Assembly: GCF_002775205.1 (NCBI RefSeq)
Contig: NC_036447.1
Span: forward strand, 26,332,501 to 26,396,500
Direction of reading: 5' to 3'
Source: Xiphophorus maculatus
Lineage: Eukaryota > Chordata > Actinopteri > Cyprinodontiformes > Poeciliidae
Length of the DNA: 64,000 nucleotides
Shown: piece by piece, positions 1 through 12,600 of the stretch
Layout of the letters: each line of letters starts with the position of its first letter
Numbering within the stretch: position 1 is the stretch's first letter
The notes under the pieces: model-generated
Told to the model about the DNA's origin: nothing
Databases searched by the model: none
Seen by the model: the letters and a program-made list of their open reading frames with translations, nothing else
Made by a program: the position numbers and the translations under genes

Positions 1-3000
1 GCACAGAATTGTATGTTCTCAAACCTAAAAAAAAAAAAGAAGCTTAAACTTGTTGTGTTGTTTATTGCATATGGGATGTCTTTATGTTTTCGAAAGGTTG
101 ATAAAAACTTTTAAAATCCCCAAAACAAAATCTAGTGGAAAGCTGTGATTGGTGAAAGTTGAATGTAGAAACGCTACTTGTTTTGCAATTACACAGAGGG
201 TTATTAAATATTCTATTGAGATCATTTGACATGCACCACTTAACTTCTGCTATAACTTGCCTATAGTCCCACTGGCTGTAATCCTCTAACAATAGGATAA
301 AACTGGTAAGGGAAATAGATGGGCGCATTACTTACCCATGATCGCTTTCTGTCCTAAAGCCAATTTTTAGAACCATGTCACCAATCTTTTCTTATTTCAT
401 AAATTTGATCAGTTGTGTTTTTGTCTCGTATTATGAGGACACCCTCCGTCCTCATTTTCATGGATTCCTTTGGCTTTGTTGAGTGATCGTCAGACTACAA
501 ATGTTTCTTGCTCTCTGACCTTTGCAGTCCGTGCCGCAAACAATGCCATTATTATTGGACGTGGTGCAGGCACAGAAGCATTTCTGTTGTTTAAAAGTTT
601 TCCGCATAAAGCCCCAGTGTTGGCTTGACCCAGTTCCTCCTGAGTATCTGCCGCCGTCGGTGTTACGCCAGGGTCAACTGGCCCACTCTACTTTCTAAAA
701 CCGTGTACGTGCGTCCCTAATTTGCAAAAAGGACGTCTCCTTTGTACGTCTGACTGTCTATTTCCCAGGAAGTTCACGTCTACCCTTTGAGCCCTCAAAC
801 AAAGAGGTCCGCTTGTTGTTGACGCTAAAATCTTGCCTGAAGCTAAGGGTAGTGTGGTGTCTCACCCTCACAACCTGCTCCAGCTCATAAATTTAAGCAT
901 TTCCTCCCCTAAAGCGATCGCTGAATGATTCAAAGCATTAAATCTCCTCAAGTCACCCGTCAAATTTGACAAGAAATGCCAGAAAGCTACCGGCACATTA
1001 CACCAGAAGTGCATCGTTGAAGTATTTAAGCGTTTCCTGCCTCGTCCTCTTTTTGTTTTTCTTGTCTTCACTCTTCTCTTCCCACTTCCAGACACAATCA
1101 GGGACCACCAAAGAAAGCTCTTTTCATCTTTGACAAGACATTGACAAGTTCACTTAAGCCTCACGCCGACTCAAGCAAAGCTCCGTTAAGGTTGTAGGGG
1201 AGGGCTGAAAGATGTTTGTAGTGGGTAGGAAGATGGCGGGGGGCCGAGGGAGCAGCCACGGTTGGAAACACTCGAGCTGGCAGGATGTTACTTTCTCTGT
1301 GCTGTTTTGTCAACACCAGAAGATGTAATTGCACCCTTTGCTTCTGTCAAAGCCTTCTCACCATTCCTCAGCAACCGTGAAGAGCGGACAAGTAAAGGGA
1401 AAAAAAATGAAGAAAATGAGATGTCAAGTCAGACAACTGAGAGTCTTTGCTAATCTTAAATCAAATAAAACTTGCAATTCCTATAGTTTGATATAGTTTC
1501 ACCTTTCACCCCACAAAAAAGAAAAGAAAAGAAGAGAAGTGAGAAGAGCTGTCGTCAATCGGTCAAGACTGTTAAAATTCTCCAGGAAACAATCCTAACT
1601 TTGAAAAACAAGTGACTATTTCAAGGCAACAAGAGTAATTTGTTTCCATGGTGTTAAAAGTCACCATTATGTATGAAAGTTGTGAAATAATTAACACATC
1701 TGGAATAATTTGCGTTAAATTGCATTAAATTACAAATATCTCAGACTTTTGCACAGAAATATGTACTCATGTGAAAAAGGCAGGATCAAGTACAACAACC
1801 TGAGTCAGCTTTCCTGAGGCTAAAAATGGTTTTGGCTCCAACTGGATGTGGTCTCAAGAGGCTCCAGGGGACATTCAAACTCAAAACTCCACAGCCTGTG
1901 CATCTTCTCAATATGCCCACTCCCTGGGCCAGTCACCTACCTGGCATCAAGGATGACAAAATCATAGTCACACTTTCTAGCCACAAACTGTGACTTTCAC
2001 TGTGACTCTCCACCACCTATTTCTATACCTCCTGTTTCCTCTTTCTGTTGCAGACAATGCCATCATGGAGATAAGTTCCTAAAACCATTCCTTCTTCTCC
2101 AGCTCCACATCTACCTCAATGACCTTTAGCTCATGATACCGCTCCAGACTTCTATATTATAATATAAGACCTAACCTTAACCCCCTAACCCTCCATTATG
2201 TTCTGGAGTAAGGCAGGTGTAGTTGGATCTGCCTTGTACTCATATTCCAGGGTTCTCTGACAAGGTATTCCAGCTGGACTCGCCTTGTACTCATGTTACC
2301 AACTTCACTAATGACTCCTTGTACTAATGTTCATGAGGCCTCTGATTGGTCCACCAAGGCTCCAGGCTGGCCGCTAAGACTCCACCACCACTGGCCTCTA
2401 ATGGTGGTGGCCAGTGGTGGAAGCTGACTACTGGCCGCCAAAGTTAGTTTCCAGACAGCCACAGGCTGAATACCTTTTCCACCAGCATCCTCACCTTTCA
2501 CCCCACAAACATCCTGACCTTCATCCTTCCAGACTCTAAGCTCCTGCGCTGCAGGCCTCCAGACAATCCGCGCCATATCTTACCAACTAATCACTTTCAC
2601 CTCTGACCACCAGCATGTCTTCCTGCCTCCCAAGTGTCTTTATGAGTTCTGCCAGACGCCTGGTTGTCCCCCTGAGATTCTTCGTGGCTTCCTTCAGAGA
2701 CATGGCCAACCACTTGAACTCTATGCCTCCTTAGGACAACCGACATGTTGCCAACTTGAACTAGTTTGGGTTGTTTTGTTTCTTGGGTTTTTCGACTTCT
2801 GTCTACTATCCGCCTTGATTGGGATGATGAAATTGGGTTGTTTGGGTTTTTGGATTTGTTTCTGCATCTGTCTTTTTTTTTATATCTGAGCATTACAGGG
2901 TTTGTTCTTCATTCTTGGTTTACTTATACTGGAATGACTGCTGTTAGGCTGTTTTAAAGCTTCACAATGATTGGCTGGAACAACTGCCTGTAACCTCACA

Positions 3001-5230
3001 TCTGCTGCATAGCGGTCTGCAACTTTTATGTGAAGAAGCAAAGAATAAAGCAAAGATCAGAGGGTAACTTTTCTTACGCATCTGATCCTGAGGTCTTATT
3101 CTGCCAGGCATGGCACGGCAAGTGACAACCCTATATCATCATAACTTCTTCTGCAGAGTTTGGCGGAAATCCTCGCAAAGCCCTCCATGAAATTACCTGT
3201 CATCTTCACAGAACATCCAGAGTGCTGCTTGCTATCTGTGAACCCCCTCTGGCATGAGACTTACATCACACATCATCTGCCTTCTCAACTTATCTGGTAT
3301 TTGACAAAGGAATTTTCAAATGTTTTTCACTCCCCCTAAAATACCAACCTTATGTAATGTACAGCCTGCAGCAACAATTCGATCTATTTTATACAACAGT
3401 TTAAAGCAGTTTAACAAGGTATTAATGCATTACCATAAATCACAGCACAGAGAGGTCGTTTGGACCACAACAAGGAATAGGCAATGTTCAGGGTAGGACT
3501 TTTGTTGCTATAAGTAAACCACCATTTACTGGAAGTGCATTGTTACCATGTATAAGGTCAGATACGATCTTTGCTTATAACCTATAAAGAATAATATTCA
3601 CACTCGACTGACTTTGAGGGTTCATAACAAGCCTACAAACCAAATGCTGTAGCACAATGGTTATGCCATTTTTGTAACAACTGAAGGTAACATAGTTACT
3701 TGATTGTGCTATAAAATGACTGGAATATACATATAATTGTCCCTTTAAAGAAAACAAGTGGTGACACAAAAACAAAGTTTGCTAAAAGAAAACTATCTGT
3801 AGTTTTATTCATGACTGTTTAACTGGTGATTCTTTTTCTTGTCTAGACAGACAATGCTACACGCCTCGAATGAGAGAGCCTCGAAGTAACACTGATCTTT
3901 GTGGACCTGCAAGCTGGCACCTGACGGCCTGACAAAGCAGAGGTCAAAAGGTTGAGTGTCAAGGGTCAGCAGAAGCCCGATACTGAAGTGAGAAAGAGGC
4001 AGTGAGACACCTCAGACCGTTTTGTTTTTTTTCTTATTAACCATCAGGAAGTTGGGAAGCTCTTTTTATTCCTAAGATTTATTTACAAAAATGGTTAACA
4101 CCACCAACCTTCATAACAGAATACAAACTGAGAGGTTACTACATTATTTATAACAGCAGTAAATAAAACATTTTGTGAATTCATTGTTTTTATTTTTCAA
4201 TTTGAATCTAAGCACTTGTGAGGAGAGAAAATCGCACATCCACTGATGGTTTTCCAAAGGTAGATGACAGAACGGATGAAATGTAGAAGCAGTTTCCAAG
4301 AGGAACCAAACATTTTATGCAATTATTTCACAAAGTTCTGGCAAAAAAGAAAATTGAAGATAAATAAGCATTGCCTATTTGCACTGAAAAAGAATTGCAC
4401 ACATTTATTGTTGTTTGTACCTTTGCTCAACTTGTTTTTTTTTAATTTTAAATAAAAACCAGACTACACCTACTTCTGTTTGATTTTTTTAAAAGAGTTT
4501 CCAATACCATTTCTGTTTGCTAAATACTGAGGTAGAGGACAGGTTTTGATTTCTTTACATAGTTATTTTCAAAAAGCTAAAGCTTAGTAGGACATTTCAT
4601 ACTTTGAAAACACAAAAAACTACAGCAAATGCGCATCTACCACACCATCCTTTTGGCAGAACATGGTGGTGGCAGCAACATGCTGTTCCATCACGTCATA
4701 AAATCCTTACAGCAAACATGAAGGCCTGCGATTGTACTGAGGTACTGGACTGTTTTCTACAAATCAATATTGTGAATATTTTTGAGGGGAAAAATGATCA
4801 TGTGCAATGAAATGAATACCCGAACGCTGACGAGTCGCTCCAAAAATCGAGTCCTTCGCAAAGTTTATAAACGTACCACTTTATGCTGTTGATCCTCACC
4901 CAGAAAACCCTAACTCTAAAAACCCCGAAGGCCAAGTGCGATTATGCTGGAAACAGCACCAACAGTGCAGTGCTCCACTTTCAGAGAGCTGAACAACAAG
5001 GTTTGTGGGTTATAAAGAGGCGAGTCATTGTTAGGTCTGATGGGTCGCTGTGTGGCGGTCTCTCTGAAGTCAGACCCCCTTCATGAAGTCTTGAATGCAG
5101 CACATTTACTGCCTTTGGTCATGTGAGGGTCATCCATTTACTTTTTAACAGTGTCACGTCTCCTGGGAACAGCAAACCGAGAGCGAATATAGTGTTGAAC
5201 TGGTCCAACGAATTTTATTTGGCTTTAAAG
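1..5230. other. intergenic DNA, no secure gene
   Basis: No open frame here has family-like content, a splice-flanked exon structure or a convincing promoter. Recognisable pieces are a fragment of the window-wide MITE family B at about 3650-3765 and a short Tc1-transposase-like fragment at about 4640-4695 containing the phrase CATGGTGGTGGCAGCA. The stretch 2041-3110 has a more even base composition and ends in an AATAAA-containing segment near 3043. It could be an old retroelement end, but nothing in it is diagnostic. Confidence 0.5.
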
Positions 5231-5247
5231 AAGAGGCCGTATCACTT

Positions 5248-5299
<52 letters not shown>

Positions 5300-5355
5300 T
5301 GTATATACAGGGGTTGGACAATGAAACTGAGACACCTGTCCAACCCCTGTATATA

Positions 5356-5422
<67 letters not shown>

Positions 5423-5424
5423 GT
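5248..5424. repeat. (TA)n microsatellite split by paired Tc1-type terminal repeats
   Basis: Two long TA runs (about 5251-5297 and 5357-5420) flank a 62-bp palindrome. The left arm at 5298-5320 and the right arm at 5337-5359 are inverted copies built on ACAGGGGTTGGACA, separated by only 16 bases. That sequence matches the terminal inverted repeat common to a fish Tc1-like element, which inserts at TA. The whole block is one large potential cruciform, and translations through it are meaningless. Confidence 0.8.
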
Positions 5425-5429
5425 TTTCT

Positions 5430-5569
5430 ACAAATTTTTAAAAGTGTCATTATGTCGTAACAAAATCTGACCTCTTCTGTCTTCTCCCAGTGCTCCCAGT
5501 ACTAAGCAGAAACAACCAATCAGAAGCAGGAGGCAGGTCTTAGCGCTGTCAATCATTCTCATGCACTCT

Positions 5570-5603
<34 letters not shown>

Positions 5604-5605
5604 AT
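5430..5605 (+). mobile_element. MITE family A, partial copy
   Basis: The segment contains the family landmarks: a run resembling AAAAGTGTCATTATGT, then CAACCAATCAGAAGCAGG, then GGTCTTAGCGCTGTCAATCA. They occur in the same order as in the fuller copy at 7872-8454. The copy breaks into another TA run at 5571-5600. Confidence 0.55.
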
Positions 5606-5917
5606 CCAATTCACTTTGTGGTTATAAATCAAAGAAATGTAATAAAGTTCGAAGGGAATACATTTTCTGAATCAGTATAAATAAAGTTAAAAAAGTAGAC
5701 AAAAGCATCAATTTATTATTCCCTGCTGATGCTCTGGTGATCCTCTGGTTTCAAAGTGGCTCATGATGGCTTTGCCATAAATGAGGCTGCATTCACAGGA
5801 GGATTAAAGAAGGCAAACATGCCAGGCATAAAAATAACTACAGTCCACTGCTTTTAGATTTAATCTTCACCAATGCATTCCTGGAAAATAGGTCGTATAT
5901 GTGACATTATATACAGA

Positions 5918-6125
5918 AGCCCGTTTCCGCCACTCTGATGGAAAAAGAGCATCTAATCTTGCCTCACTGTGAGTCAGCTAAATCACAATGAGATACCATC
6001 TCAATTTTGTGACTCAGGCATCTCATAATTATGAGACGGTATCTCATTATTGCGAGATAATTAAGTCACAATTATGAGATCTGACTTCTTTTATTCCATC
6101 AAAGTGATGGAAAGGGGCTTTCATG
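5918..6125. mobile_element. short MITE with imperfect ~25-bp terminal inverted repeats
   Basis: The left end (GCCCGTTTCCGCCACTCTGA, 5921-5940) and the right end (about 6098-6122, TTCCATCAAAGTGATGGAAA) are inverted copies. The interior consists of repeated ATTATGAGAT-type words in both orientations. There is no coding capacity, and the transposon superfamily is not evident. Confidence 0.65.
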
Positions 6126-7871
6126 CAGTTTATTAAAGGTTCAGATCGTGGATGTGAAAACATTTAATGCTCCAAGCCTCCTCGTTGTGTGAAAGTATCG
6201 GGTGACTCGGTTTGACACAGAGTTAACAAAAACATCGATAGCGTTTTTTAAAAACATATACCTTACGTTTTGCTGAATTTTGCAAAGACAAGCAGACAAA
6301 AACAAAGAATCCTAAAAAAGGAAAGCCTCCAAAACTCATTCTGATGCTCTGTTTTTATTCCTCAGTCCCACTGTTTCCTTGCTCTTTGTGTCGGCAGCAG
6401 CAGGCCTTTCTCTCGGCCCCTCCCAAAAAAAAAAAAGAAAGACAATTGATGAGCCGCAGGAGACGGAGACGAAGAGGAGGGAGACGAGAAGGGGGTTCGC
6501 TTAGCTGAGTGATTTGGAGCTGTTGACAGCAGGACAGCTAGTTTTTTCCACGGTGTCGGTATGTGAGTATTACGCCATAAAAAAATAAAAAATAAAAAAA
6601 AACGTTGAGTTGGAGTCAAGTGCTGAAGAGCAGAAAAAGGAGGCGTGTGGTTACAAGGTGAAGTGGGTGTTTGAGTATCTGATAATGATCAGGCAGCTGT
6701 TTTCCCCCGAGGATTCATAATAATGAAGACCTGCAGCCACCAGCGCCTTGCCTGCTTCAATCAGCCGTGTGGGAACAGACCCGGGACCGAGACCGGCTCA
6801 TTTATAAAGCTGAAGAAAATCCAGGATGTCTGACGTGAGCAGAGATGTCTTTACTAAGGAAAGAACAATCTGTTTAATAGATTTGGCAACGTTAAAATGT
6901 CCGGGTTCAGTCTTTTTTCTATTTATTTTAAACGTCACGGAACCCGCGAACATTAAAGATACGATCTATGTGAGAATGTCTGACGCAGTACCCAAACCAC
7001 AAGATAATCCTGGCTTTAATTAAAATGTCTCTTCTCCTTTTCATACTTTTAATAATATATATATTTTTTTGCTTTCCATTTCTCCTTTTAATATGCAACG
7101 TGAACAAAACATCTCTTCATTGCTTTATCACGTCAAATACAAGAGCTTCAACTTAAAGTCTGGCTTTTTCTTGAACAACCTCATCAACCCATCAACAGGA
7201 ATCAAGAGCCACAGAAAATATTCAAATAAATTAGGTCCAAAAACTTAATTTCTAGACTTAAAAATTAAGTCTAAAAATATTTAGTCTCAAAAATTTTGAA
7301 GTCTAAGAATTTTGCTGTGTACACACCTTGTACTGTTATGTTACTGAGATGCAAAGTAATGTGTTTTAGGGTAAATGTAATGACTCAGCAGTTTAAGGAT
7401 AAGTGGTAATAGATTGAACGGACGGACGGACGGACGCATGGTTGGATTCAGAACTGACCAAAATAATCAGGATTTTTCCCATAATTGAGCAGAACTACCA
7501 AGTTAGAACACAATAACAAAGCACACAAACCACAGAAGAAGAGTTATGGATGAACTGTGGTCATCATAGTGAAACCATTAGAAATTGTCTGCGTATCTGC
7601 AAACACTCAGTGAAACCTTGGAATAAAGTTTTTGTAATAACATTCAAACCACCACTGCTGCTGTTCATGGATACTTCTGTATGCTGTGTTAACTTATCCC
7701 ATGTCTTTGTAAGCATAGAATAGAATTATATCACACATTGTTAAACATTTGGCATCAAACATTTTATGCCTCAGGGCTTCGTCACAGGTCCAATAAGTGG
7801 ATCTTCATGAATATCTGCTGTAAGGCTGTTTGTACGTCTCTAAAAGCATTTATATTTCAATCTGAAGGCCT
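6126..7871. other. intergenic DNA, nothing recognised
   Basis: AT-rich sequence with short purine runs and a GGAC tetranucleotide run near 7420-7435. No exon, RNA gene or complete element could be supported. Confidence 0.5.
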
Positions 7872-8454
7872 TTAGGGCTGCAGGATCTAACTTTTTGTAA
7901 AGAATATATATTTTTTGCATATTTGTTAAAACTGTCACCATGTTGTGAAAGTTTGTTATGAGACGGACATAATTTCTCCTAGAGCTACTATTGCCATCTG
8001 AATAAGATGCACCGCTTCTGGTCAGCAACAACCAATCAGGGCCAGGAGGCGGGTCTTATCACCGTCAATCACATTAGTGTACATACTGCTCTTTGTGCTA
8101 AAGGCAGAGGAACTACTTACCGTTTCAGAAAAAATCTGTTTACCCGTTGTCATCAGTGGTCATGCTAACTAGCATGAGCATTTGTGACATTAGCTCTATA
8201 GCTTCTTCTATAGCGAAGAAGCTATAGAGCTGTCAGTCAAACATGATAGACAGCGCTAAGACCCTCCTCCTGGCTCTGATTGGCTGTTTCTGGTCAAGCT
8301 GTGTACTTCTACACTCAGCACATGGGAAAAGGCAGAGCAGCTTGATGTTTTTCACAGACTGTGTCATACTATACTGTCAAGACATAATGACAGTTTTAAC
8401 AAATGTGTAAAAATATACTTTTTTAAAAATAAAAGTTATATACTGCAGCTTTAA
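7872..8454. mobile_element. MITE family A, apparently full length
   Basis: The ends are inverted copies over roughly 60 bases. The left end starts GGGCTGCAGGATCTAAC and the reverse complement of the right end starts AAAGCTGCAGTATATAAC; both run on to TTTGTTAAAACTGTCA. Inside, the CCAATCAG..CCAGGAGG..GTCTTA block occurs at 8031-8060 and again inverted at 8253-8285, so the element is a nested inverted repeat. A 16-bp perfect hairpin sits at its centre (8192-8231). No open frame. Confidence 0.7.
8192..8231. repeat. perfect 16-bp inverted repeat
   Basis: AGCTCTATAGCTTCTT at 8192-8207 is repeated as its exact reverse complement at 8216-8231, with an 8-base loop. It lies at the centre of symmetry of the surrounding MITE. 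Confidence 0.85.
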
Positions 8455-8617
8455 GCAGGGATTTGAAACGATTCTGACCAACGTGTGTAAATGGATTTGC
8501 AATGCTCTATTAAAACACGAGAAGGCAAACAAACCGTCCGCCTGCGTCCCTTCCACCGGGGGATCCAGAGCTCAGAGCTGATTGGTGGGTGGCTAAGGCG
8601 GCTCCAGCTGTTCTCAT

Positions 8618-8625
8618 TATAAATA
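8618..8625 (+). promoter_or_regulatory. TATA-box candidate
   Basis: TATAAATA, preceded by an inverted CCAAT (ATTGG, 8581-8585) and an E-box-like CAGCTG (8605-8610). It is the cleanest TATA element near a start codon in the left third of the window. The expected start site, about 30 bases downstream, would fall almost on the ATG at 8652. Confidence 0.3.
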
Positions 8626-8651
8626 TGTGGGACGCAGGTTGATACTTCAAG

Positions 8652-8774
8652 ATGTCACCAGTCAATCGGGTTACTCTAGAAGTGATTTTTTTCCTCCTTC
8701 TGTTCACATCACTCTTCTCTGGAAACCAGATCTACGTAGACGGGATCCAGCACTACAACATCAGCCAGCAATAA
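8652..8774 (+). CDS. candidate 40-residue hydrophobic-leader peptide
   Basis: A 41-codon ORF starts at ATG 8652. Residues 8-23 form a hydrophobic stretch (LEVIFFLLLFTSLFSG) followed by a polar tail of 17 residues, so it would read as a signal peptide or a single short membrane helix. An AATAAA overlaps the stop codon (8770-8775). I do not recognise the family. In favour are the TATA box and the leader-like composition. Against it are the near-absent 5' leader and the lack of any visible homologue or neighbouring exon. It could be the first exon of a gene whose remainder I cannot see, or chance. Confidence 0.22.
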   Translation: MSPVNRVTLEVIFFLLLFTSLFSGNQIYVDGIQHYNISQQ

Positions 8775-9502
8775 AACATAATCCCTGCCGCAGAATGCCA
8801 AACCTCAGCCCGAGTTGTCCGGTTCTGTGTTCCTGCTGTGTCCAGTGGTGGGAATGAGGCGGACATATTCGTCTGGGAAGAAGAAGAAGAAAAAAGCTCT
8901 GACTCATGAAAATTACAACAAGAAGCCGCTCAGAGATGAAACCGGGCTGGGATAAAGAGTTTGATTTCTTACAAGGCAGCAGGCAGGTGATAGATGAGTT
9001 AGGTCACAGGCGTGTTTCTCATTTTGGGGCTTTTAATGACACATTTGAAATCTTCTGCTTTGTGGTCAAAAGGTCGCAGAACGAACAACCTCAAGGACTT
9101 TGAAGAAAAACAAACCTGAGTTCATTGGGCGTTTTCTTTAATCCGCGCAAAGCCAAAAATATACTTGGAGGCGTCGATTTGAAGAGACCCGCTGATATAT
9201 TTATATCTTTTAGTCAGTTGCTCATCAACCTCAAACATTTTTAAGAAATCAGTTTCACTACATTCCCTACTTTACATGAATGATAGATTCCAAACAGGGT
9301 CGTGTTTTCAGGAAAACCCTTTGAGAGGCTTTATATCAGTCTTCTTTATCCAATAAAAAACGGTTTTAATGTGTGGGATCGTTGCCCTGCTGTAAAATCC
9401 CAGTTGTGCCAAAGTTTCAACAATCTGACTTAAACCGTTACTGAAAGACAAAAGGACGTTTAGGAGCAAACAACCAAGGCTAACATCAGCCAAGAACTGG
9501 GA

Positions 9503-9760
9503 GTGTCCCTGTCAACAGAAGAGATGCATTCACACCATACCTGGTTAGTCCGCTTCGATCCAACTCTACTCCACTCATTGTGGGGTAGATGCAACCAAAT
9601 CAAAGCCAGTCTATCGCTAGTGAGAGAAATGGCGTTTGGTCTTTTACCAAAGACAAATGAGACACCATTCTATTTTTGTTTACATTTTGCAAAGAAGGAA
9701 GTTGGCAATGTTCAGCTCACCCAAAAGGAGTTGAACATTGCCATGGATTTTTAGAGAGTT
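9503..9760. mobile_element. dispersed repeat, related to 12236-12600
   Basis: It shares the words GTGAGAGAAATGGC and GGTCTTTTACCAAAGACAAA in the same order with 12480-12515, and both start from a CATTCACAC-type segment. The internal open frame is not gene-like. Probably a MITE or other non-autonomous element. Confidence 0.45.
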
Positions 9761-10471
9761 GACCAAAAGAGAAGCTCCTCCTCCAAAATCATCATCAAGC
9801 ATCTACCCACATAGACAAGATAAATGTGCTGTTGAAATGTTTGACGCTCCGACGACACAGAATTGGACTGTCGTTTGAAGAAGGAGAGACATAAGAAACA
9901 TGTACCAACTTTTCTATCTTAACTCGGGCAAGTGAGGCCTCTAGTGCAACACATATTGCTTTGGGGTGTTGGTGGCTACCCTCATGTTTTCATTTTTGTT
10001 CAACGCTCTTCAGCGTCTTTTCCAGTTTATGGACAATGTCTTTCATTGTAGCTCACTGGCATCCAGAAGCTTCATAAGTGGCTTTTTTCAGTGACACATA
10101 TCAACCCCTCAGGATTAATAGATGTCAATGTCTTTGCTTCTTGTTTTATTTTATTTGCCTCTTTGGATTGGAACAGGATTGCTCTTTAACCTACTTCATG
10201 TCATTTCTGTTTAACTGAGTTCATTTGAGGGTTAGAGAGTTGCTCAAGAAATTGAACTCAGCTTTCCCAAAAAAGTTAATAGAATCGGCATTTATTGAGA
10301 ATTTAATAAGGGGGCAAAATATTAGGAGGTAATAAATACAATAAATCGCTAGCTAGCTACACATCATTTAAAAATGCTAACTACCTAGCTGGAAGCCATT
10401 GTTGGAAGAAGCTATTTATTACTATGTAGGTAGCAATAAATAGCTAGCTAGATAGCTGATAGCTCGCTAGC
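9761..10471. other. intergenic DNA with CTAGCTAG-rich end
   Basis: No gene found. The last ~130 bases are rich in GCTAGCTA words that grade into the following tetranucleotide array. Confidence 0.5.
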
Positions 10472-10473
10472 TA

Positions 10474-10646
<173 letters not shown>

Positions 10647-12235
10647 AAAAAGGTTCAAATAAACAACAAAATGGCTAAAAATAAATACATAATTGTCCAG
10701 TGAAAAGAAGCTTATCACATGATCTTCACATGAAGCTTGTAAAATAACTGCTTGCATAAACGTTCCTGTGGCTTTTCCTTTAAACTGGTTCCAGTAACTC
10801 TATCTGCTGTGACCAGGCGACAGCAGCAACAGCAGCAGAAAAAGAAAAAAAAAACTCTTGATCTCTGATTGAATTTACTCTCAGCTTCTTAAAGGCTGTG
10901 AAGGTTATGAAGGTATGACGGTTCTGTAATCTGATCTGAAATACGTGCTAAAAAAAAAAGGCTTTTTTCAATCTATATCAGGTTGTGTTTGACCTGCGCA
11001 GCATTCAGTGCATTTTCACTAGCCTGTTGTTAATCTGCTTAGCGGAGCTTTAGAGAGATGGAGTTTCTCCCTGTACTGCACACACGCACACACACACACA
11101 CACACACCCCATGCATACACACGCACACCACGCATACACACGCACACACCCCCGAACACAAGCACACACACGCACACACACGCAAACCTGCGCTTTATCC
11201 CATCTCATCCACACAAAGACACACTAACACTGATTTAAAGTCTGTCACACACACATTTGCACTGTAGTCCATCCTGTCTGTTTTCATTTCCCCCCTCTCA
11301 CCTTTCAGACCCTGTTGCAGTCTTATCCCCCATCTGTCTCTGCTCTCTCACTGTTCCCTCTCTCAAAACGAAAAAAAAAAAAAAATTGTTTTGTTGCTCC
11401 CTTGTTCATATGATACCGGTCTGGTTTATGCGTTTACTTTAACAAAATTGTGGGAAAACAGCAGAAAAGGGCAGCAAATCCAAACCTTTAAAAATGTGTT
11501 TTCCAACAGTAGCCTCTTTGTTCAGCTCACACACAACCACTGAATCATGAAATGTATGTATTTACACCAACGATTCAGTCTGGTAGCACTGCTGGCCAGT
11601 GTCTCCGCGTGGTTTACCTCTACCAAGAGCAATATGCCAGCAAAGTTATGTAAGTTTTCACCAGCCTACCAATAAGCAGTTGAGATGTCTTCTGTTAAAA
11701 ATCAATGTAAGTCACCCACTGACGCATGTTATGGGAAATAATGGAAGTACAAACTCAAGTCCAGACAGCAGAAACTTACTTGATTGCCCAGCAACGTTTC
11801 ATAACTGAGAACCAGAGGTCTGGACACTCGTATAAAAAACTTAAATGCTTACTTTGCTCCAGACAAGCTCAAAGCTGTTATGGCTCCGGCTGGAGCTAGG
11901 CCGACAGATACTAAAGAATGGCAAGATGGGCCCAGCCTCCAACTGATGCTGGATTTATGGTCTAAATTCAGTCGGGTTTAAATTAAAGAGCAATCAGCTC
12001 CAACCAGGAGGACGTCCAAGAGCATGTTCTGCCCCGGGGTACCGCTTTTCTACAGACTCTTTGTGTCTGGGAATATCTTCCATAAGAGTCACCTGAAATG
12101 TCTCCACCACCATTTATAGAGGCACCTAAGGAGCAAGAAGGTGTTGCGTCAGTAAGCTAAATACTGCCAAATAATGAACACAAGGTGTCCAAGAACATCT
12201 ACTTGAAAGCTACAGTACTTAAGAGAGATCTTTCT
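10647..12235. other. intergenic DNA with CA/CACG-rich block
   Basis: A degenerate CACACA/CACGCA block occupies about 11079-11190, with a poly-A run near 11372. No supported gene. Confidence 0.5.
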
Positions 12236-12600
12236 CTTAGGGTGCATTCACATTTTTCCTGTTATTCCGCATTATCTTCACTCCAGTTTGTTTGTCTAGA
12301 GAGTCCACTTTGTTTGGGGAGGTGTGAATGCCCAATTAAACTCTGGTCCGCCTACAAACCTCGGTCTCAGTTTGGTTCAAATTAACTCTGGCACGGTCCG
12401 AACGCATATGTGGACCGGAGATCGCTCAAAAGTATTCTGGGTAAATAGGACCAAAACAAACCCACAAGTCTAGCACCTGTGAGAGAAATGGCTCGTGGTC
12501 TTTTACCAAAGACAAAAGAGAAATCCCACAACCGCTAAAGTCTTACCCCACCCCATTTTTGTTTCCAAAGGAGGAAGTCATGCTCAATGTCTTCTTCAGA
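12236..12600. mobile_element. dispersed repeat, probable MITE
   Basis: It starts with GGGTGCATTCACA and carries TCTGGTCCGCCTACAAACC and later GGTCTTTTACCAAAGACAAA, matching the order at 9503-9660. Open frames in the following ~280 bases do not resemble a known protein. Confidence 0.4.

Noticed and set aside
2331..2957. Opposing open frames as a gene
   Set aside because: There is no family resemblance, they overlap on opposite strands, and the region looks like a possible retroelement end; the evidence is too weak to call.
5123..5470. 115- and 98-codon frames on both strands with poly-IY
   Set aside because: They are translations of the TA microsatellite.
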